This document shows, piece after piece, positions 9,438 through 18,275 of a DNA stretch of 64,000 nt (its first letter is position 1; every line of letters starts with the position of its first letter). This stretch comes from Devosia sp. (lineage in GTDB: Bacteria; Pseudomonadota; Alphaproteobacteria; Rhizobiales; Devosiaceae): assembly GCF_017744655.1 (NCBI RefSeq), contig NZ_JAGIAW010000007.1:62001-126000 (forward strand), read 5' to 3'. The translations under genes were made by a program, and so were the position numbers. The notes under the pieces were generated by a model. That model made no database searches, was not told the origin of the DNA, and worked only from the letters and a program-made list of their open reading frames with translations.

Positions 9438-10730
9438 ATGATCGTCAATTTTGGCCGCCAAGCGCGGCAGCGGGGGCTTTTTGTCCTCAGCACCCTGGCG
9501 CTGTTGTCATCAGTTGTTCCAGCCAGTGCCCAGACCACCATCAAATGGCTTCACCTCGAAGCGAACCCGGATCGCCTGGCCACCTGGGAAGGCATCGCCG
9601 CCGCTTACGAAGAAGCACATCCGGATGTCAACATCGAGTTCCAGTTCCTCGAAAACGAAGCCTTCAAGGCCAAGCTACCGACGCTGCTGCAGTCCAACGA
9701 GGCCCCCTCGATGTTCTATACCTGGGGCGGCGGCGTGCTGAAGGCACAGTCCGAAACCGGCGCGATCCGCGACGTCACCGCAGCCTTTGACGCCGACGGC
9801 GGCAAATGGCGCAGTGAAGTCAGCCCGGCCGCTGTCGATGGCCTCAGCATCGACGGCAAAGTGTGGGCCGCACCCGTGCAGTCGGGCCTCGTGTCCTTCT
9901 TCTACAACAAGGAACTGTTTGAAAAGGCCGGTATCGACGCCGCCGCGATCCAGACCTGGGATGACTTCACGGCCGCGGTGCAGAAGCTCAAGGATGCCGG
10001 GATCACCCCGATTGCCGGTGGCGGTGGCGACAAGTGGCCGATCCACTTCTTCTGGAGCTATCTCGCGATGCGCGAGCTCGGCCAGGACGGTTTTGCTGCT
10101 GCCAAGGGTGGCGAAGGCTTCCAGGGTGAGGGCTTCCTCAAAGCCAGCCAGATGCTGGCAGACCTGGGCGCCATGGAGCCGTTCCAGGAAGGCTATCTTG
10201 GCGCAACTTGGCCCGATACCCAGGCCGTGTTTGCCGACGGCCGCGCTGCCATCGTGCTGAGCTTTGAAAACACCGCAACGCCGCAGAACCAAGCCAATGC
10301 CGCAACCGACGGCAAGGGTCTTGCCTCGGACAATATTGGCCGCTTTGCCTTCCCGGTCATCGATGGCGGCGCAGGCCTCATCACCGATGACTTCGGCGGC
10401 CTCAATGGCTGGGTGGTCACCAAGGACGCACCGGCCGAAACCGAAGACTTCATCCACTTCCTGACCGTGGAAAATGCCGGTCTTCTCGCCGAGAAGAACA
10501 ACATTCTCCCAACCGCCGTCGGTTCGGACGCCAGCGTCAAGGATGCAAGCCTTGCCGATAGCGCCGCCCAGATGGCCAAAGCCACCTGGCACCAGAACTA
10601 TCTCGACCAGGACCTCGGCCCCAATGTCGGCCGCGTGGTCAATGACATGTCTGTTGAACTCGTGTCGGGCGGCGTGACGCCGGAAGATGCGCTGCAGCAG
10701 ATCCAAGACGCCTTCTCGATGGAAATGTAG
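9438..10730 (+). CDS. Sugar ABC transporter substrate-binding protein (family 1)
   Basis: A 430-residue periplasmic binding protein. ATG 9438 is chosen because GGGAGGAG sits 7 bases upstream and a signal peptide starts here (GLFVLSTLALLSSVVPASA, cut before QTT). The open frame extends upstream to 9390 without translation signals. Typical family 1 features follow, including an N-terminal IKWLHLEANPDR strand and YNKELFEKAG. It heads importer 2 and is followed by a strong hairpin before the permease gene. Confidence 0.92.
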   Translation: MIVNFGRQARQRGLFVLSTLALLSSVVPASAQTTIKWLHLEANPDRLATWEGIAAAYEEAHPDVNIEFQFLENEAFKAKLPTLLQSNEAPSMFYTWGGGVLKAQSETGAIRDVTAAFDADGGKWRSEVSPAAVDGLSIDGKVWAAPVQSGLVSFFYNKELFEKAGIDAAAIQTWDDFTAAVQKLKDAGITPIAGGGGDKWPIHFFWSYLAMRELGQDGFAAAKGGEGFQGEGFLKASQMLADLGAMEPFQEGYLGATWPDTQAVFADGRAAIVLSFENTATPQNQANAATDGKGLASDNIGRFAFPVIDGGAGLITDDFGGLNGWVVTKDAPAETEDFIHFLTVENAGLLAEKNNILPTAVGSDASVKDASLADSAAQMAKATWHQNYLDQDLGPNVGRVVNDMSVELVSGGVTPEDALQQIQDAFSMEM

Positions 10731-10735
10731 TCTAT

Positions 10736-10757
10736 GGCGGGCGCTGTGGCGCCCGCC
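10736..10757 (+). terminator. Hairpin between binding-protein and permease genes
   Basis: GGCGGGCGC and GCGCCCGCC form a perfect 9-bp stem with the 4-base loop TGTG, starting 5 bp after the binding-protein stop. The tail TCTTCC is only weakly U-rich, so this is better read as an attenuating or mRNA-stabilising hairpin that favours binding-protein expression. Confidence 0.6.
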
Positions 10758-10779
10758 TCTTCCACCTGAGGAGGCCCAC

Positions 10780-11709
10780 TTGAGTCAGATCGCTCCCGCT
10801 CTGGAAGCTGCGCCGACGGCGGTGTTGCACACGCGCCGCCGTCGCGGCGTGCGCGGCAAATGGCCGATCATTGTGCTGTTCCTGCCGCCTGCCTTGGTGC
10901 TGTTCACGCTGTTCGTGATCCTGCCCATGGGGGAAGCCGCTTGGTATTCCTTCTACAACTGGAACGGCTATGGCCTGCCGACCGAGTGGATCGGATTCAA
11001 GAACTACGAACTGATCTTCAAGCAGAGCGCGTTCCGCAATGCCCTAATCAACAATGGCCTGATCATCGTCGTCTCGATCTGCGTGCAGATTCCATTGGCG
11101 TTGTGGCTCGCCACCATGGTGACCAAGAGCATCAAGGGCGCGGTCGTCTTCCGCCTGATCTTCTTCTTACCATACGTGCTCGCCGACGTGGCCGCCGGCA
11201 TGATCTGGCGCTTCGTTTATGACGGCGAATTTGGCCTCGTCGCCAATATCTACGAATTCTTCGGACAGAACGCCCCCTTCTGGCTGGCTGACAAGAATGT
11301 CGCCTTCTCGGCCGTCTTGGGCGTGATCGTCTGGAAGTATTTTGGCTTCCACATGATGCTATTCATCGCCGGACTCCAGGCCATCGACAAATCGGTGCTG
11401 GAAGCTGCCGATATCGACGGCGCGACCGGCTGGCAGAAGTTCTTTAAGGTCACCCTGCCGCTTCTGGGTTCGACCGTGCGCCTCTCGGTGTTCTTCGCCG
11501 TCGTCGGCTCGCTGCAGCTCTTCGACATGATCATGCCGCTGACCGGTGGCGGGCCATCGAACTCGACCCAGACGCTCGTGACCTTCCTATACAGTTTCGG
11601 CGTCATGCGCATGCAGGTCGGTTTCGGCTCGGCGGTGGGCGTCGTGCTTTTCGTTATCTGCGTGACCCTGGCTTTCAGCTACAAACGGATCTTCATGCGA
11701 AATGACTGA
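10780..11709 (+). CDS. Sugar ABC transporter permease (MalF type)
   Basis: A 309-residue permease. A TTG start at 10780 is chosen because GAGGAGG lies just upstream; the longer open frame from 10687 overlaps the end of the binding-protein gene and runs through the hairpin. The basic N-terminus (HTRRRRGVRGK) precedes the first helix (IIVLFLPPALVLFTLFVIL). The coupling motif is EAADIDGATGWQKF. It overlaps the next permease by 8 bases. Confidence 0.9.
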   Translation: MSQIAPALEAAPTAVLHTRRRRGVRGKWPIIVLFLPPALVLFTLFVILPMGEAAWYSFYNWNGYGLPTEWIGFKNYELIFKQSAFRNALINNGLIIVVSICVQIPLALWLATMVTKSIKGAVVFRLIFFLPYVLADVAAGMIWRFVYDGEFGLVANIYEFFGQNAPFWLADKNVAFSAVLGVIVWKYFGFHMMLFIAGLQAIDKSVLEAADIDGATGWQKFFKVTLPLLGSTVRLSVFFAVVGSLQLFDMIMPLTGGGPSNSTQTLVTFLYSFGVMRMQVGFGSAVGVVLFVICVTLAFSYKRIFMRND

Positions 11710-12577
11710 CACGGCAGAACCGATCGATGCTGCGACGGCCAATAGCGGCGGGCGGAGCCTACGCTTCGGCACCAAGGCGTATCTTTATGCTTCGCTGCTG
11801 ATCGTGGCTGCGATCATCATCATTCCGCTCATCACGACAGCGCTCGGCGGCTTCAAGACGCTCGGCGAATTGCGCGGCAACGCCTTCGGCCTGCCCTCGA
11901 CCTGGATGTGGTCCAACTACGGCGACATCCTTATGAGTCATAGATACTGGCTGCAGATGGGCAATTCGCTGCTCATCGCCGGTCTGACCGTCTTCCTGGT
12001 GCTGGCACTCTCGGCCATGGCCGCTTTCGTCTTTGCCCATGTGCGCTTCTTCGGCAGCCAGTTCCTGCTCAACTATTTCCTCATCGGGCTGATGTTTCCG
12101 GCAGCGACCGCTATCCTGCCGCTCTTCATCCGCATTCGCGATCTGGGGCTGCTCGACACCTATTGGGGCGTGGTGCTGCCGCAGGTGGCGTTCGGTCTGG
12201 GGATGAGCATCCTCTTGTTCCGCAACTATTTCCGGGGCCTGCCGAGCGAATTGTTCGATGCCGCCTTCGTCGATGGCGCGGGGTATTTCCGCTTCTTCTG
12301 GCACATCGCGCTGCCTCTGAGCCGACCCATCATCGCCACCGTCGGCATCATCTCGTTTGTCGGGAGCTGGAACAGCTACATCCTGCCGCTGATCATGCTC
12401 AACACGGAGTCCCGCTATCCATGGCCGCTCGGCATCATGGTCTATCGCGGCGAATTCTCGACGGACTGGCAGCTCATTCTCGCCTTCATCACGCTCACGA
12501 TCACCCCGACCATCGTGGTGTTCTTTGCGGCGCAGAAACACATCATTGCCGGCCTGACCGCCGGCGCCGTCAAATAG
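11702..12577 (+). CDS. Sugar ABC transporter permease (MalG type)
   Basis: A 291-residue partner permease with an N-terminal helix ([20 protein letters not shown]) and further membrane segments. The coupling motif is slightly altered: [15 protein letters not shown] instead of the usual EAA. It starts inside the previous gene (ATGACTGA overlap) and is followed after 10 bp by the ATPase gene. Confidence 0.9.
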   Translation: MTDTAEPIDAATANSGGRSLRFGTKAYLYASLLIVAAIIIIPLITTALGGFKTLGELRGNAFGLPSTWMWSNYGDILMSHRYWLQMGNSLLIAGLTVFLVLALSAMAAFVFAHVRFFGSQFLLNYFLIGLMFPAATAILPLFIRIRDLGLLDTYWGVVLPQVAFGLGMSILLFRNYFRGLPSELFDAAFVDGAGYFRFFWHIALPLSRPIIATVGIISFVGSWNSYILPLIMLNTESRYPWPLGIMVYRGEFSTDWQLILAFITLTITPTIVVFFAAQKHIIAGLTAGAVK

Positions 12578-12587
12578 GAGGCTCACC

Positions 12588-13652
12588 ATGGCTGGGCTTG
12601 AACTGCGCAATGTTGCCAAGAGCTATGGACCGGTAAAGGTCATCGAGGGGATCAATCTCTCGATCGGCGACGGCGAATTCGTCGCCCTTGTCGGCCCCTC
12701 GGGCTGCGGCAAATCCACCATCTTGCGCATGATTGCGGGGCTCGAAGACATCACCGGCGGCCAGATCGCCATCGGCAGCGAGGTGGTCAACGACCTGACG
12801 CCCAAGGAACGCAACATCGCCATGGTGTTCCAGAGCTATGCGCTCTATCCCCACATGAACGTCTATCGCAACATGGCCTTCAATCTAGAGCTTGCGGGCA
12901 AGCCCAAGGCCGAAATCGACCGGCGCGTGCGCGAGGCGGCGCGGATGCTCGAACTCGAACCGCTGCTCGACCGCAAGCCGAGCCAGCTTTCGGGCGGCCA
13001 GCGCCAGCGCGTAGCCATGGGCCGCGCTGTAGTGCGCGATCCGTCCGTGTTCCTTTTTGACGAGCCGCTGTCCAACCTCGACGCCAAGCTGCGCGTGCAG
13101 ATGCGTTCGGAAATCAAGGCGCTGCACAAGAAGGTGGGCGTGACGTCGGTTTACGTCACACACGACCAGGTCGAGGCCATGACATTGGCCGACCGCGTGG
13201 TCGTGCTCGACCGAGGCGTCATTCAACAGGCCGGCTCGCCGATGGAACTCTATAGGGAACCCGCCAATACCTTTGTTGCCGGCTTCATCGGCTCTCCAGC
13301 CATGAATTTGTTTCAGGCCACCATCCGCGGCAACACCGCACAGATGGCCGATGGTACCACCTTTGCCTTTGAGCCCGACGGCGGCGCGAGCGATGGAACA
13401 GCGGTAACCGTCGGCGTGCGTCCGGAGCATTTCCAGCGCCAGAAGACCGACACCGCGCTGACGGGCACGGTCAGCTTCGTGGAGCCCACGGGTGGGCTGA
13501 CTTTCGTTACGCTGGACGTTGCTGGCGTGCCTGTCGTCGTAACGACTAATGGCGAAGACATGATCAGGACGGGTGATTCACTGACTGTCTATGTGCCGTC
13601 CAAAAATGTCTACGTCTTCGATAGCGGTGGACGTCGCGTAAGCAGAAACTAA
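12588..13652 (+). CDS. Sugar ABC transporter ATP-binding protein (MsmK/UgpC type)
   Basis: A 354-residue ATPase completing importer 2. Walker [10 protein letters not shown] is at 36-44; the signature LSGGQ, Walker B VFLFDEP and switch histidine THDQVEAM follow in standard positions, with a C-terminal TOBE domain. An AGGAGG site precedes the ATG. The next 173 bp have no gene and no clear terminator. Confidence 0.93.
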   Translation: MAGLELRNVAKSYGPVKVIEGINLSIGDGEFVALVGPSGCGKSTILRMIAGLEDITGGQIAIGSEVVNDLTPKERNIAMVFQSYALYPHMNVYRNMAFNLELAGKPKAEIDRRVREAARMLELEPLLDRKPSQLSGGQRQRVAMGRAVVRDPSVFLFDEPLSNLDAKLRVQMRSEIKALHKKVGVTSVYVTHDQVEAMTLADRVVVLDRGVIQQAGSPMELYREPANTFVAGFIGSPAMNLFQATIRGNTAQMADGTTFAFEPDGGASDGTAVTVGVRPEHFQRQKTDTALTGTVSFVEPTGGLTFVTLDVAGVPVVVTTNGEDMIRTGDSLTVYVPSKNVYVFDSGGRRVSRN

Positions 13653-13825
13653 GGCGGCCAACGACCTTCGTTGCACCAGTAGACGGTGAGTGTTGCGCCG
13701 CAGTCGATTTGCCATGAGCCTCCGCTTTACAACGGAGACGCCCACCAAGGCGGCATCCCGCAGACTAGCCAGGCCTGAGGACCCGCAGGCCGGATGACCA
13801 GCACGTTGAAAGATTGCGCCCCCAA

Positions 13826-14770
13826 ATGTCCCTGAACCAATCCACGCCGAACGAAAAAAAGCTCTATACGACGCTGGGGCCGCTGCGCTCCGATCAACTC
13901 GGGATGATCCTGCCGCACGAGCACGTGTTTGTGGATCTGCGTACGCCCGACCAGCCGGGCTACGCCCAAGCTGATGTTGGGGAGGTTCTCGCACTCATGG
14001 TGCCACAGATCGAGGCGATCAAGGCGCTTGGTGTGACCGCGCTGATAGAGTGCTCCACCGGCGGCGTAGGCAGGCGCGCGGACTTTGATCTGGCGGTGAG
14101 CAAAGTTACCAACTTTCCTATCGTCGTTCCCACCGGAATCTACCGCGAGCCCTGGATTCCCTCCTGGGTGCGCGATGCCGCGGACGCGGAACTCGAGACA
14201 TGGATGCTCGACGAGTTGCAGCGAGAAATTGAAGCAACTGGTTTTCAAGCAGGTTGGATCAAGTTGAGCGCCGGAGATGACGGGATCACGCCACTCGAAG
14301 CACGTATCCTCCGCGCCGCCGCCAGGGTCTCTGCTGCCACCGGAGCGTTGATCGGCAGCCACACCATCCGCAGTCGCGTGGTGATGGACCAGCTCGATAT
14401 TATCGAACGTGAGGGCGGACGCTGCGACCGTTTTCTTTCAATCCACACACAGGCCGAACCAGACTGGGCGTTGCACCGGGCCATCGCGGCACGCGGGGCC
14501 TGGATTGAATATGACAATGTCGGCGCGGTCCCCGTTGCCGAAACGGCCGATCTGATCCTGCGCGCGCTCGATGCGGGCCTCACGGATCAATTGCTGATCA
14601 GCCATGATCGAGGGTGGTTTGACCCCGCCCTGCCCCGTGGCGGCTCGCCTAAACCCTATACCGTCCTCAACCTTGAATTGTTGCCGCTTCTCGCACAGCG
14701 TGGTGTGGATCAGGCAACCCTCAAGGGGCTCACGCACACCAATCCCTTTGCAGCTTTTGCGCGACCCTGA
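13826..14770 (+). CDS. Phosphotriesterase-family metal hydrolase (candidate sugar lactonase)
   Basis: A 314-residue amidohydrolase-superfamily protein of the phosphotriesterase branch. The binuclear-metal ligands are visible: HEH (31-33), K146 in GWIKLS (the carboxylated lysine), H179 (GSHT), H207 (SIHTQ) and D261 (SHDRGW). Relatives in bacterial sugar operons are lactonases, and the neighbouring aldo/keto reductase and sugar-acid dehydratase fit a lactone substrate. That is inference, since pesticide hydrolysis is a rare exception in this family. ATG 13826 is preferred; an in-frame TTG at 13814 adds four residues. No strong ribosome site is seen. Confidence 0.82.
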   Translation: MSLNQSTPNEKKLYTTLGPLRSDQLGMILPHEHVFVDLRTPDQPGYAQADVGEVLALMVPQIEAIKALGVTALIECSTGGVGRRADFDLAVSKVTNFPIVVPTGIYREPWIPSWVRDAADAELETWMLDELQREIEATGFQAGWIKLSAGDDGITPLEARILRAAARVSAATGALIGSHTIRSRVVMDQLDIIEREGGRCDRFLSIHTQAEPDWALHRAIAARGAWIEYDNVGAVPVAETADLILRALDAGLTDQLLISHDRGWFDPALPRGGSPKPYTVLNLELLPLLAQRGVDQATLKGLTHTNPFAAFARP

Positions 14771-14808
14771 GGTCGAGCCCACTCTTATCAGAACGAGGAC
14801 GGTGGAAG

Positions 14809-15834
14809 ATGGATTATCGCAGGCTCGGCAACACTGGTTCGGTCGTTTCGGCCTATTGCCTCGGAACCATGACCTTCGGCGCAGAGTCGGACGAGACAAC
14901 CTCGTTTCGGTTGATGGACAACTACGTTGAGGCAGGCGGAAATTTCATCGATACCGCCAACGTTTATGGCGCTGGCTTGTCCGAGGAAATTGTTGGTCGG
15001 TGGTTGAAAGGCAAGCCACTGCGGAATCTTGTGATCACCACCAAAGGTCGGTTTCCGATGGGTGATGGGCCAAATCACTTGGGGCTTTCGCGCAAGAATC
15101 TACGCGAAGCGCTCGATGCTTCGCTGAAGCGTCTCCAGGTCGAACATATCGATCTATATCAGATGCATGCCTTCGACGCCCTGACGCCACTGGACGAAAC
15201 TCTTCGCTTTCTCGACGACGCGATCAGCAGCGGGAAGATCGCCTATTATGGCCTTTCGAATTTCCTTGGCTGGCAGTTGACCAAGGCCGTCTGGCAAGCC
15301 AGAGCCGGAGGCTATCAGCCGCCCGTCTCGCTGCAGCCCCAATACAATCTGCTCGTGCGCGATATAGAGCATGAGATCATTCCTGCGGCGCAGGATGCCG
15401 GCATAGGCCTCTTGCCGTGGTCGCCGCTTGGCGGTGGTTGGCTGAGCGGGAAATACAAGCGCGATGAGATGCCAACGGGTGCCTCACGACTTGGGGAAAA
15501 TCCCAAGCGTGGCATGGAAGCGTTCGACAAGCGCAACGGCAACGCAGCAACCTGGGAAGTCATTGGTGCAGTCGAGGAAATCGCAGCAGCCCGCGGGGCA
15601 ACAATGGCGCAGGTGGCACTTGCCTGGGTTGCCGCGCAGCCCGCAGTGACTTCGGTCATTCTCGGGGCCAGGACGACCGACCAACTGGCGGATAACCTCG
15701 GTGCCTCCGAGCTGTCGTTGACACCCGATGAAATCGCGACGCTAAGTGCGGTCAGCAAACCAAGAATGTCTGACTACCCCTATGGCGAAGGCGGTGTGAA
15801 TCAACGGCACCGGAAACTTGAGGGTGGACGGTAA
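14809..15834 (+). CDS. Aldo/keto reductase
   Basis: A 341-residue NADP-dependent oxidoreductase with a TIM-barrel fold. The catalytic tetrad is D48 (FIDTANVYG), Y53, K79 (ITTKG) and H120 (LYQMH). The length and the long C-terminal part (QVALAWVAAQPAVTSVILGART) fit the YhdN/Tas-like group rather than small aldose reductases. GGTGGAAG precedes the ATG. It follows the lactonase candidate after 38 bp, so it may oxidise a free sugar to a lactone. It is the last plus-strand gene before a long minus-strand block. Confidence 0.87.
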   Translation: MDYRRLGNTGSVVSAYCLGTMTFGAESDETTSFRLMDNYVEAGGNFIDTANVYGAGLSEEIVGRWLKGKPLRNLVITTKGRFPMGDGPNHLGLSRKNLREALDASLKRLQVEHIDLYQMHAFDALTPLDETLRFLDDAISSGKIAYYGLSNFLGWQLTKAVWQARAGGYQPPVSLQPQYNLLVRDIEHEIIPAAQDAGIGLLPWSPLGGGWLSGKYKRDEMPTGASRLGENPKRGMEAFDKRNGNAATWEVIGAVEEIAAARGATMAQVALAWVAAQPAVTSVILGARTTDQLADNLGASELSLTPDEIATLSAVSKPRMSDYPYGEGGVNQRHRKLEGGR

Positions 15835-15925
15835 AGGCGCGACAAATGGCGCAGCCGGCTGCTCCGGGCTGGAATAACAGCCAGGGGTTGGACGTCGCCG
15901 TGCCCCCCTGCCCTTTCCCTTTCGC

Positions 15926-18175
15926 TCATTCCTCCATCGTGGTGGTTACCGGCTGACCCGCGGCTAGCATTGCCGATTGAGCGCGTCCCGCCCAGTGCAG
16001 GACGCATTCCTGTGCCCGGTCGGAGTGCAGTGTTATGGTCAGCGGCCGCAGGTCTCGCCATTCCATATCGATCGTGATGCCGCCCCGCGCACGAATGCCG
16101 CGAATTGATCCCGAATGCCATGCGCTCGGCAGCGCCGGCAGCAGGTCTATATAGCCCGGATGCGACTGCACCAGCATTTCCAGAATGCCGGCTGCTCCGC
16201 CAAAATTGCCGTCGATCTGGAATGGCGGATGGGCGTCGAAGAGGTTTTTGTAGCTTCGCTCGGGGCTGAGCAGCAACTTGAGGACGTCATGGGCATGATC
16301 TCCCTCGCCGAGCCGCGCCCAGAGATTGATGCGCCAGGCGATAGCCCAGCCGATCGCGTCGTCGCCACGCATTTCCAGCGATCGTCTTGCCGCCGCGGCG
16401 ACTTCTGGGGTCGCGTTCTTGTCAATCTGTTGGCTTGGATAAAGACCGTAGAGATGGGAGACGTGGCGGTGGTTTATTTCCGGAGCGTCTAGATCCCAAT
16501 CGTCCCGCCATTCCTGCAATTGTCCGCCACGCCCTATCCGATCAGCGGCCAATCGATCTCTGGCTGATCGAACCTCGTCTTCAAGCGCGCCGGCAACGCC
16601 GGCCGCTGCCAATGCCGAAAGATAGGCATCGAACAGATCGCGCAGAATCTGGTTGTCCATGGTCGGGCCAGCGCAAAGCGAGGCGCCCATGGGATGGACA
16701 TTCTCCGGCGAAACCGATGGAACCGTGACAAGCAGGTCTGTTCCCGGGAGGGGTTGGAGCGTGTCGAGGAAAAAGCCCACCGCCCCTTCGATGACCGGCA
16801 ACAGCGTCGGTGCCATCTCCTTGGTCTGGCCGTCGTATACCGCGTGATCCCAGGCCTGTACACAGAGCCAGGCGCCGCCTGTCGGCCACAAACCCCACTG
16901 CGCGCCATCAATTGGTCCGGTGGCGCGCCAGAGGTCAGTGTTATGATGCAGTACCCAGCCTCGCGCGCCGTAGTGGAAGCGAGCCATCTCCGCTCCGGAC
17001 TTTGAAACGTCCCTCAGCATGTCGAGGAACGGCTCAAAGCACTCCGCGAGGTTCGCCGGGTCGGGCAGCCAGTAATTCATTTGAACGTTGATATTGGCGG
17101 TGTATTTGCTGCCCCAAGGTGGCCGGGTGGATCGGTTTCAGATGCCCTGGAGGTTTGCCGGCTGAGTGCCCGGCCGGCTCGAACTGATCATCAGATACCG
17201 GCCATACTGGACATAGAATGCGGCCAGCCCGGGATCGCCGCCACTGACGAAGCGCACGATGCGTTCATCGGTCGGCACATCGAGCGTTTCCGGGCCCAGA
17301 TCGATCGACATCCTGTCAAAGAGTTTCCGATGCGCCGCGATATGGTCGGCACGCATCGTTTCATAATCCTTCCACCGTGCGGCCGATCGCGACGCAAGCG
17401 CCGCGTCCACGTCGTCACTCACATCATCGAAGCGGCGGAAGGAGGTTGCGATATCAAGGACAAGCACCGCGGATGTCGCGCCGCGAACCACGAGGCGACG
17501 ACCACGCCGTTCCGAAAGGCCGCCATCCAGCCCCAGCGAGAGGCCGATCCCGAATTTGAGAGCGCCAGCGATGCCCTGCTCGCCAAAATTGGTACCGCGA
17601 TAGTCTAGCGTGACCGCGTCGCCGGCGAGCATCTCACCGGGTTGCGGGCTGTCGAGCCAGGTTTCGAACGAAAGCATGCCTGGGCGCGAACTGGTGAGCC
17701 GCACCACCAGCACGTCGTCTGCGGCAGAAACGAAACATTCGCGCGTGAAGACCGCCGCGTCCTCGCTAATCCCCGTGCCCATGAGCCTATAGCTGGTGGT
17801 CGTCACGGCGGTCTCGAGGTCCAGTTCTCGCCGGTAGCTGCCTGGAATGGCTTCATGCTGGAAATCGAGGAGGTTTCCAGCAGATTGATAACTCATCTGT
17901 ACGAGCGGCCTCGCCATCAGGCGCTCATTGGCCAGGGTCTCGGCTTCGGCATATCTGCCCGCCAGCACCAGTTCCCTCACCCGCGGCAAGTGTGCCAGCG
18001 CATCCGGATTCGTAGGCTGATAGGGTCCACCGGACCACAGGGTCGACTCGTTGAGCTGGAGGTTTTCGAGCCCGACGCCGCCATGCACCATGGCGCCGAG
18101 CCTGCCATTGCCGATGGGGAGGGCATCCGTCCACTCGATCGCCGGCTGCCGGTACCAAAGTTTCAGCGCTGTCAT
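15926..18175 (-). pseudogene. GH95 glycosidase (alpha-L-fucosidase-like), interrupted by one in-frame TGA
   Basis: The frame spans 750 codons, nearly the length of the intact GH95 gene at 26763-29021 (752 residues), and aligns with it end to end. Codon 346 is TGA (17138-17140) where the intact copy has the Trp of LQGIWN. Reading continues in the same frame after it (TRPPWGSKYTANIN, then QMNYW), so no bases were lost. The truncated product keeps the N-terminal beta-sandwich but loses the (alpha/alpha)6 domain and all catalytic residues (NIN, GQLQEW and DGNFGG motifs). The downstream part begins with its own ATG at 17080 but lacks a ribosome site. It is the last gene of the Lpl-type importer operon. 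A sequencing error is the main alternative. Confidence 0.88.
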
Positions 18176-18199
18176 CTTGGCCTCGTGACGAAAAGAGCA

Positions 18200-18228
18200 G
18201 GTCGCGTGCGCGGTATGCGCACGCGACC
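18200..18228 (-). terminator. Strong hairpin after the Lpl-type binding-protein gene
   Basis: GGTCGCGTGCGC and GCGCACGCGACC form a perfect 12-bp stem with a 5-base loop. It lies 47 bp after the binding-protein stop. On the minus strand the stem is followed by TGCTCTTTTCG, a moderate U tract, so it may partly terminate transcription before the broken GH95 gene. Confidence 0.65.
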
Positions 18229-18275
18229 AATGTTCAGGGCCGGAAGCACCAGGGACTGCGACCGGCCTGAGATTG

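Noticed and set aside
13653..13813. A small gene between importer 2 and the lactonase candidate
   Set aside because: No open frame has a ribosome site or protein-like composition; the minus-strand frames here are shadows.
15926..17080. A separate 384-residue gene for the C-terminal half of GH95
   Set aside because: It is in the same frame as the upstream half, begins at an internal Met of the QMNYW motif, and has no ribosome site. One pseudogene with a nonsense codon explains both halves.
17138..17140. TGA read through as selenocysteine or Trp
   Set aside because: The paralogue has Trp here, no selenocysteine hairpin is apparent after the codon, and other genes in the window use TGA as a normal stop.
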